From assembly GCA_035341015.1 (NCBI GenBank), contig DAOQUL010000080.1, positions 1-19,205 on the forward strand: a stretch of DNA of 19,205 nt, given 5' to 3'. The number at the start of each line of letters is the position of its first letter. The first letter of the stretch is position 1. Source of the stretch: JAKQIM01 sp029557965 (GTDB lineage Bacteria > Chloroflexota > Anaerolineae > Anaerolineales > UBA4823). The notes below the pieces were generated by a model. The model was given only the letters and a program-made list of their open reading frames with translations. It was not told the origin of the DNA and did no database searches. Positions 14,058-19,205 of this stretch are shown here, piece by piece. The translations under genes and the position numbers were made by a program.

Positions 14058-14636
14058 ATGAAACGCTTGAAGTTTTTCTCGTCCGAATTGTGGCTGGGTT
14101 CCCTGGTGGCTCTGCTATCGGTCCTGGTTGCCCTGGCTGCCTACCAAAGCGGGGTATCCGACTCGAAAGAAGGCGACTTGAACGTTGAAGGGCAAAAACA
14201 GTTGACCGATTCGAACGGGTACTATCTCGAGGCCAACCAGTACATCATCTACGACTACACCATGTACGATGGCTGGTATGTCAACGAGGGTAAGGATGAC
14301 GATGCCGCCGAATATTACCTGGCCAACTTCTCTGAGGCCCTGACCGCCAACATCGACCGCGGTGAGGATCTTTTTGACGAGCAGTACTACGAAGAAATGT
14401 ACGCAGACGCGAACGCCACTTATGACGAGGCGGTTACCAACTTCGACGAGGCTCAAAAAGCCGGCGACCGCGCCGACAAGCTGCAGTTGGTTGTGCTGAT
14501 CTTCGCCGTTGGGCTGGCCCTGGCTGCTTATGGTTCTTTATTGGATGCAGAGAGCCGCTTGCGCTTGCTCTTCAGCATCGGTTCGGTGGTGGCCCTGGCC
14601 TTTGGCCTGGTCATCTACTTCGGAGCCATCCTGTAA
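14058..14636 (+). CDS. Three-helix membrane protein of unknown function with acidic Tyr-rich loop
   Basis: This 192-residue protein has helices at about 11-30, 142-161 and 168-190. Between the first and second lies a loop of about 110 residues, very rich in Asp, Glu and Tyr (IIYDYTMYDGWYV at 63-75, EQYYEEMY at 108-115), predicted to be outside the cell. AGGAG lies 12 bases before the ATG, longer than normal spacing, but no better in-frame start exists. One helix at the start and a helical hairpin at the end resembles the layout of DUF4337-type proteins, though I cannot confirm that family. It is followed by the strong terminator at 14645-14692. It is unrelated in orientation to the ABC operon. 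Confidence 0.8.
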   Translation: MKRLKFFSSELWLGSLVALLSVLVALAAYQSGVSDSKEGDLNVEGQKQLTDSNGYYLEANQYIIYDYTMYDGWYVNEGKDDDAAEYYLANFSEALTANIDRGEDLFDEQYYEEMYADANATYDEAVTNFDEAQKAGDRADKLQLVVLIFAVGLALAAYGSLLDAESRLRLLFSIGSVVALAFGLVIYFGAIL

Positions 14637-14644
14637 TAAGCAAG

Positions 14645-14692
14645 TAAACGAAATGCGGGGCAGAGAAAAATCTCTGCCCCGCATTTCGTTTA
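14645..14692. terminator. Bidirectional terminator, 22-bp perfect stem
   Basis: Arms at 14645-14666 and 14671-14692 are perfectly complementary with a loop of AAAA. The GC core is GCGGGGCAGAGA, and the outer part carries CGTTTA on either strand, giving a short U-rich end in both directions. It separates the convergent membrane protein gene and ABC operon; the stop codon of the ATPase gene is inside it. Confidence 0.9.
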
Positions 14693-15586
14693 ATCGGCCA
14701 ATGCCAAGAACACATCTTCCAAAGAGGCTTCGGCGGGTTCGATGCGAGCACCAGGCAAAGCAGCACGCAGCGCGTCGAGCCCGGCGCCGGGGGCGGTGAT
14801 GGCGCGCAGGTGGTCGCCAGCCAGGCCGGTGCGCAGCACCTGTGGGCAGGCCTGGAGGGCCGCCAGCGAGGCCAGCGCATCTCCCCCATTGTACACATCC
14901 CAGGCCAGGCCGGGCAGGGCGCTGCGCTTCAGCGCCGAGGGCGTATCCAGGGCCAGCAGCTTACCCGCCCGCATGATGCCCACCCGGCGGCAGTACTCGG
15001 CCTCGTCCATGTAGTGCGTCGTCACCAAGGCGGTCACCCCGTCTTCTACCACCTGGTAGATCAGGTCCCAAAAGGTGCGCCGCGCCGCCGGGTCTACGCC
15101 GCTGGTTGGCTCATCCAAGAAGAGCAGGCGCGGCCGGTGGACGATGGCGGTTCCCAAGGCCAGGCGCTGCCGCCAACCGGTGGAAAGGCTGCTGACGCGC
15201 TCGCGGCGCAGATCAGACAGCCCGATCAGGGCCAAGACATCATCCAGGCGCCGCTGGTCGTTGACCCCATATACCCCGGCATAAAAAGCCAGGTTCTCCA
15301 TCACCGTCAGCTCGTGGTAGAGGGCAAACTTTTGCGACATGTAGCCCGAATACTGGCGCACCTGTTCTGATTGGCGCGCCACGTCAAAACCCAGCACCTG
15401 AGCGCTGCCAGCAGAAGGCCTCAGCAGCCCCAACAGCATGCGGATGGTGGTGGTCTTGCCTGAGCCGTTCGGTCCCAGGTAGCCGACCACCTCTCCGGCT
15501 TGGACGCTGAAAGTGACGTGGTCAACGGCGCAAAAATCGCCAAAGTAATGCGTCAGGTCTTGGGTGGCAATCACATTTTCAGACAT
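14690..15586 (-). CDS. ABC transporter ATPase, corresponds to the second nucleotide-binding half of YbhF
   Basis: This 298-residue ATPase energises an ABC-2-type exporter. The ATG at 15586 is 7 bases after AGGA, and a TTG two codons upstream is less likely. Walker A GPNGSGKTT is at 38-46, the signature LSTGWRQRL begins at 134, Walker B LLFLDEP is at 154-160, and the H-loop is His191 in TTHYMDEAE. The signature is degenerate (STGW instead of SGGQ), a trait of the C-terminal half of YbhF-like fused ATPases. Residues 235-298 form an accessory domain. It is the last gene of the operon, 105 bases after the first ATPase gene, with a repeat-like element between. It should form a heterodimer with the ATPase at 15692-16642. 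Confidence 0.9.
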   Translation of the reverse strand: MSENVIATQDLTHYFGDFCAVDHVTFSVQAGEVVGYLGPNGSGKTTTIRMLLGLLRPSAGSAQVLGFDVARQSEQVRQYSGYMSQKFALYHELTVMENLAFYAGVYGVNDQRRLDDVLALIGLSDLRRERVSSLSTGWRQRLALGTAIVHRPRLLFLDEPTSGVDPAARRTFWDLIYQVVEDGVTALVTTHYMDEAEYCRRVGIMRAGKLLALDTPSALKRSALPGLAWDVYNGGDALASLAALQACPQVLRTGLAGDHLRAITAPGAGLDALRAALPGARIEPAEASLEDVFLALAD

Positions 15587-15612
15587 GGTCAATTCCTACT
15601 CGAAACCTTTTC

Positions 15613-15678
15613 ACCGCAGAGAGGCGGAGTGTACCGGGTATTGTGTGAAAAACTCTGTGTTCTCTGCGTCCCAGCGGT
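15613..15678. repeat. Imperfect inverted repeat element between the two ATPase genes
   Basis: The arms at 15613-15629 (ACCGCAGAGAGGCGGAG) and 15662-15678 (reverse complement ACCGCTGGGACGCAGAG) match at 13 of 17 positions around a 32-base centre. The CTCTGTGTTCTCTGCG part resembles a widely dispersed intergenic repeat seen in several bacterial genomes, from memory. It fills the only long spacer between the paired ATPase genes. Confidence 0.5.
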
Positions 15679-15691
15679 AAGGCCATCTCAA

Positions 15692-16642
15692 TCATGCTCC
15701 TGCGCCATCTTCTAGCAAGGAGATGAACAAGTCTTCTAACTGCGGCTCGATGAGGGCAATGCTGCCCAAAACGCCGCCGGCGGCGGGGATGGCTTGCGCC
15801 AGGCGCTCCACAACCGCTTGAGCCTGCCCGGGCCGCAGGCGCAGGTGCAGGCGGTCGCCAAACATCTGGGCATCCTCCACGGCCTCTTCGGCCTGTGCCA
15901 GGCGGCGCAGCAAGGCCAGGGGGCTGCCGAACACTTCAACCACTTGCCCATCCAGGCGGTGACGCAGCTCGCCGGGCAGCCCTTCAACCAACAGCTTGCC
16001 CTGGCGCATGAAGCCCACCCGCGTGCAGCGGGCGGCCTCATCCATGTAAGGGGTGCTGACCAGCACCGCCACCCCCTCTTGGCTCACCAGGCGGATGATG
16101 AGCTGCCAGAAATCCTGGCGCGTCACGGGGTCTACGCCGGTGGTGGGCTCATCCAACAGCAGCACCTTGGGGCGGTGCGCCAGGGCCGCCGCCAGGCCCA
16201 GCTTCTGCTTCATCCCGCCCGAGAGCTGCCCGGCGCGCCGGTTGACGAAATCTGCCAGGCCGACAAACTCCAAGATCTCCATGCAGCGCGGCCGCCATTG
16301 GCTGCTTGGCAGGCTGCGCACCTCAGCAAAGAAACGCAGGTTTTCGAGCACGGTCAGGTCTTCGTACATCGAGAAGCGCTGCGGCAGGTAGCCGATCTGG
16401 GCGCGCGCGGGGTCGGTGTGGCGCAGCATGTCGAAGCCGCCGATCGCGATGCGCGGCGCTTCGCTGCCGTCATGGCGGTCGGGGCGCAGCGCGCCGCAGG
16501 TCAGGCGCATGGTGGTGGTCTTGCCGGCCCCATCTGGCCCCACCAGCCCATAGATCTCGCCAGCATTCACCTGCAGGCTCAGGTCGTCCACAGCCCGGGT
16601 GCTGCCATAAGATTTGGTTAGGTGAGCAAGTTCAATCAACAT
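15692..16642 (-). CDS. ABC transporter ATPase, corresponds to the first nucleotide-binding half of YbhF
   Basis: This 316-residue ATPase has Walker A GPDGAGKTT at 35-43, Q-loop Gln88, canonical signature LSGGMKQKL from 140 and Walker B LLLDEP at 161-166 with Asp164/Glu165. The H-loop position is Pro198 (VSTPYMDEA) instead of His, so its own ATP site is probably impaired. It follows the adaptor gene by 15 bases in the same frame, with no clear ribosome binding site near the ATG, suggesting translational coupling or reinitiation. Residues 225-316 are an accessory C-terminal domain ending in QLEDLFISLLED, typical for drug/polymer exporters of the YbhF/RbbA kind. It pairs with the ATPase at 14690-15586. 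Confidence 0.9.
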   Translation of the reverse strand: MLIELAHLTKSYGSTRAVDDLSLQVNAGEIYGLVGPDGAGKTTTMRLTCGALRPDRHDGSEAPRIAIGGFDMLRHTDPARAQIGYLPQRFSMYEDLTVLENLRFFAEVRSLPSSQWRPRCMEILEFVGLADFVNRRAGQLSGGMKQKLGLAAALAHRPKVLLLDEPTTGVDPVTRQDFWQLIIRLVSQEGVAVLVSTPYMDEAARCTRVGFMRQGKLLVEGLPGELRHRLDGQVVEVFGSPLALLRRLAQAEEAVEDAQMFGDRLHLRLRPGQAQAVVERLAQAIPAAGGVLGSIALIEPQLEDLFISLLEDGAGA

Positions 16643-16657
16643 AGGCGAATGTATTGA

Positions 16658-18046
16658 TCACTCCCCAAACGTTACGTCGGCCGGCATGCCGGGCTTGAGT
16701 AAGCCATCGGGGTCTTCGACTGCCAACTTGATGGCAAAGACCGTTGTGCGGCGGCCATCGTCGGTTTGCACGTTGCGCGGCGTAAATTCAGCTTCGTCGG
16801 CTATACGCATGATTTCGGCACTAAACCTGTGATTGGGGAACGGGTCTACGATCACCGCCGCCCCCTGCCCCAGGCTGACCTGGCCATAACGATCCTCAGC
16901 CAGGTAAACGGTGATGGTCAGGGCATCCAGCCGCCCCAGGGTCAGGGCAGCCGCGCCCGCTTGCAGCACCTCTCCGGCCTCGATACTGCGCGCCAGCACC
17001 ACCGCCTGCACCGGGGCATAGACCACCAGCTTGCCAATCTGCACATCCAACAGGTCAAGCTGGGCCTGGGCCTGGGCTACAGCCGTCTCGGCCTGGGCGA
17101 TCTTGGCTTCGGCCTGGGTCACGTTGGCCTTGGCCTGGATGAGGGCCGCGCCAGCCGCCCGCAGGCGCGGCGAATATTCGCCCGTCAGCAGGCTGTTGTA
17201 ATTGTCCAGGGCGGTTTCATAGCGTTCTTTGGCCACCGCCAGGCGGGCACGCGCTTCGAGCACATCGGCGGCATCTTCATCCGAGAGCAGGTCATCGTAG
17301 TCGGCCTGGGCCGCATCGAGATCGGCCTTGGCCTGGTCGAACTCGTTTTGAGCAATGTCGCGCAGCTCGGCATCGCTCTGGCGTTGGGCCCGGGCCAGCA
17401 CCGCCTGCGCCACCAAGAAGGCCGCCTGGGCTTCAGCCAGGGTCTCTTCGGCACCAGCCAGGTCGGCATTGGTCACGTCTTCGATCACGGCGTCAAAATC
17501 AGCCTGTTCGGCTTCCAGATCCAGGGCGGCGGCATCCAGCTCGGCCTGAGCGGCGGCGATCTCTTCTTCTTTGGTGAAATACCAGACCGGCATCGCAAAC
17601 TCGGTCGGCGGGTAGAGGCCCCACTCGGCCTCCCGCAGGGGCTGGGCCTGGCTGCGAGCGGTCAGCAGTTCCAGGTCGTACTGCACCTGGGCGCTGTCTA
17701 CACTGGCCTGCGCCAGGGGCAGGGCCGTGCGCGCCACATCCAACCCGGCCTGGGCGGCATCCAGGGCTGCTTGCGCCTGCACGCGCTGCGCCGCCAGCAA
17801 GGTATCATCCAGGCGAAAAAGCACATCGCCCGCCTGGACAGACTGGCCTTCTTCGACCAGCACTTCGGTCACGCGCCCTGAAACCTCTGCCGAGACGGTG
17901 ACCTCAACCGCCTCAACCGTGCCCGAGCCGCTCAGCGGGCCTGGCTCGGCGGCCTTTTGGTTTTGTGAGATCAAGTACCAGGCGCCTGCAATGATCAAAA
18001 GGATGATCACAGCGATTGGGATGAGTACTCTTCTGTTATCATGCAT
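16658..18046 (-). CDS. HlyD/YbhG-type membrane fusion (adaptor) protein of the ABC exporter
   Basis: This 462-residue adaptor links the ABC-2 exporter to the outside. GTGGAGG lies 5 bases before the ATG at 18046; an upstream GTG in frame is part of that binding site. One N-terminal helix (7-27) anchors it. The split lipoyl/barrel-sandwich domain uses VSAEVSGRVTEVLV (51-64) and, after the hairpin, KLVVYAPVQAVVL (about 340-352). Between them runs a very long Ala/Gln/Asp-rich coiled-coil hairpin (about 85-335), broken near 135-160 by an aromatic, Pro-rich insert (WGLYPPTEFAMPVWYF). The C-terminal beta-barrel ends LLKPGMPADVTFGE, a common adaptor ending. It is 58 bases downstream of the permease gene. 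The substrate is unknown. Confidence 0.92.
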   Translation of the reverse strand: MHDNRRVLIPIAVIILLIIAGAWYLISQNQKAAEPGPLSGSGTVEAVEVTVSAEVSGRVTEVLVEEGQSVQAGDVLFRLDDTLLAAQRVQAQAALDAAQAGLDVARTALPLAQASVDSAQVQYDLELLTARSQAQPLREAEWGLYPPTEFAMPVWYFTKEEEIAAAQAELDAAALDLEAEQADFDAVIEDVTNADLAGAEETLAEAQAAFLVAQAVLARAQRQSDAELRDIAQNEFDQAKADLDAAQADYDDLLSDEDAADVLEARARLAVAKERYETALDNYNSLLTGEYSPRLRAAGAALIQAKANVTQAEAKIAQAETAVAQAQAQLDLLDVQIGKLVVYAPVQAVVLARSIEAGEVLQAGAAALTLGRLDALTITVYLAEDRYGQVSLGQGAAVIVDPFPNHRFSAEIMRIADEAEFTPRNVQTDDGRRTTVFAIKLAVEDPDGLLKPGMPADVTFGE

Positions 18047-18074
18047 AAGAACCTCCACAAGTTACTGATTTATC

Positions 18075-18091
18075 CACGAATGACACGAATG
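18075..18091. repeat. Two tandem CACGAATG copies in the permease-adaptor spacer
   Basis: CACGAATG occurs at 18075-18082 and 18084-18091 in the 58-base spacer between permease and adaptor genes. The phrase resembles dispersed intergenic repeats of the type TTACACGAATGACACGAA that I recall from several phyla. Only two copies are present here. Confidence 0.35.
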
Positions 18092-18104
18092 TCCACTAAA
18101 AAGA

Positions 18105-19205
18105 TCAATCCAAACGTTTCCTGAAGCGCAGCGAGGCGGCTGTCATGATCACAATGCCAAATACAACCAGGGCCAGGACCTCGTTTTGCACCGCAGCAAT
18201 GCTGCCGCCCTTGAGCGTCAGCGTGCGGATGATGGCCAGGTAATAGCGAAGCGGGAAAACCACCGAGACCCACTGCAAGAACTTGGGCATGGCCTCCAGC
18301 GGGAAGAAGAAACCTGCCAGGAACAGGCTGGGCAAGAAGATCATCCACACCGTCAGCATGGCTTCTTGCTGGGTGTTGGCAACCGTCGAGGCGAAAAGGC
18401 CAATCCCCAGGCTAGAGAGCAAAAAGAGGCCCGAAAGCGCCAGGATCAACCAGATATCGCCGCGGATGGGCATGCCAAACCACCAATGGCCAATCGCCAG
18501 CACCTCGAAAGTATTGATGAAGGCCACGATCACATACGGCAAGAGCTTGCCCACCACCAGCTCCCAGGGGCGAATGGGGGTGACGATGAGCTGTTCGATG
18601 GTGCCGCGTTCGCGCTCGCGCACGATGGCGCTGGCAGTGAGGATGGAGGTAAGGGCAAAGAGGATCATGGCGATCACGCCGGGGATCATGAAATGCGCGC
18701 TGATCAGGTCGGGGTTATACCACACGCTGGTACGCACCTCCAGAGGCGGGGTAAACGCCGTGCCCATGCCCCTCTCTGCCAGGCGGGCCTGCAAGATCTG
18801 GGTGGAATGCTCTTGGCCGATCATGATGGCTGCCGAAAGCGCTGTAGAAGCCACGGTGGGGTCTGAGCCATCGAGCACAAAAACGACCTGGGCCGCGCCG
18901 CCGCCGGAAACCTGCTCAGAGTAGTCGGGCGGCACGATCAGGCCGGCGCGGGCATCGCCGTTATCGATCAATGTGCGCAGTGCGTCTTCCGAATCGACAT
19001 CGTAGGCCACCCGGAAGTAATCGGCGGCGCGGTATGCATCTAGCAGCAGGCGCGCCTGGGGGCCGCGGTCTTGATCGTAGACCGCCAGGGGCACATTGCG
19101 CACATCGTTGGTGGCGGCGTAGCCCAGCAAAAAGAGCTGCATCACCGGGATGACCAACACCAGGATCAACGTGCGCGTGTCGCGCGTGATCTGGATGAAT
19201 TCCTT
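18105..19205 (-). CDS. ABC-2 type permease (YbhS/YbhR-like), 5' end outside the window
   Basis: This is a membrane-spanning exporter subunit. The 366 visible residues begin in frame at the window edge with KEFIQITRDTRTLIL, the conserved cytoplasmic amphipathic start of YbhS/YbhR-type permeases, so probably only 5-20 residues are missing. Helix 1 follows (LVLVIPVMQLFLLGYAA). An extracellular domain covers about 30-175 (visible numbering). Helices then start at AHFMIPGVIAMILFAL and continue with about four more, the ABC-2 membrane domain. IVRERERGTIEQLIVTPIRPWELVVGK is the diagnostic cytosolic loop (here given in two parts: IVRERERGTIEQL and VTPIRPWELVVGK). E. coli YbhGFSR has two such permeases; a second may lie upstream of the window. 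The substrate is unknown. Confidence 0.93.
   Translation of the reverse strand, partial: KEFIQITRDTRTLILVLVIPVMQLFLLGYAATNDVRNVPLAVYDQDRGPQARLLLDAYRAADYFRVAYDVDSEDALRTLIDNGDARAGLIVPPDYSEQVSGGGAAQVVFVLDGSDPTVASTALSAAIMIGQEHSTQILQARLAERGMGTAFTPPLEVRTSVWYNPDLISAHFMIPGVIAMILFALTSILTASAIVRERERGTIEQLIVTPIRPWELVVGKLLPYVIVAFINTFEVLAIGHWWFGMPIRGDIWLILALSGLFLLSSLGIGLFASTVANTQQEAMLTVWMIFLPSLFLAGFFFPLEAMPKFLQWVSVVFPLRYYLAIIRTLTLKGGSIAAVQNEVLALVVFGIVIMTAASLRFRKRLD

Noticed and set aside
14041..14061. Possible 4-codon leader peptide (ATG at 14047) overlapping the start of the 192-residue gene
   Set aside because: Its ATG is only 1 base from the AGGAG, too close for initiation, and the peptide MIVI has no recognisable attenuator features.
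1..19205. tRNA, rRNA, CRISPR arrays, transposases, riboswitches
   Set aside because: I looked on both strands and found no cloverleaf-like gene, regularly spaced repeat array, transposase motif or known riboswitch core.

Overview
The window looks like a scaffold from a GC-rich bacterium, most likely a Chloroflexota member of the Anaerolineae type. This rests on family content only: an operon of DUF2089, DUF4097 and SHOCT-like proteins, a secreted clostripain-family protein ending in a YLPL-type tail, and a very long REC/PAS/GAF/HD-GYP regulator. Two runs of exactly 100 N (6075-6174 and 8141-8240) are probably scaffolding placeholders of unknown true length. Both fall inside genes.

Layout. 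30-2642 (+) encodes a secreted C11 (clostripain-like) peptidase. 2643-2916 has no convincing gene, only a possible decayed membrane-protein tail. 2917-3129 (-) is an FmdB-type zinc ribbon protein, and 3224-3985 (-) an iron-sulfur APS reductase (CysH). 4059-4460 (+) is a small LuxR/GerE-type regulator, convergent with 4464-7643 (-), a receiver-PAS-GAF-HD-GYP protein interrupted by the first gap. 7817-8119 (+) is a small acidic beta-rich protein, divergent from that regulator across a spacer with two inverted repeats.

8241-12078 is the most distinctive part: a minus-strand operon, promoter-proximal first, of a new 74-residue small protein, a DUF2089 zinc-ribbon/HTH regulator, a 426-residue DUF4097-like beta-solenoid/coiled-coil protein, a two-helix membrane protein, a soluble paralogue of that membrane protein's ends, and a DUF4097-like protein cut by the second gap. 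Four consecutive proteins carry the same ~25-residue helical SHOCT-like module, at the C-terminus in two and the N-terminus in two. The operon starts from a strong promoter (TTGACA-16-TAAAAT) inside an ~85-bp AT-rich island with a 16-bp palindrome over the -35 and half-sites phased at 22 bp. I infer a self-regulated envelope-associated system, by analogy with LiaX/YvlB-type proteins; its function is unknown.

12308-13996 (+) is glnS. 14058-14636 (+) is a three-helix membrane protein of unknown function, ending at a 22-bp perfect bidirectional terminator shared with the ABC operon that runs 19205 to 14690 (-). That operon is YbhGFSR-like: an ABC-2 permease (5' end outside the window), an HlyD-type adaptor and two separate ATPases corresponding to the halves of YbhF. 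The two ATPases have complementary degeneracies, which predicts one canonical and one degenerate ATP site. Spacers inside this operon carry repeat-like sequence. I saw no tRNA, rRNA, CRISPR array or transposase gene.
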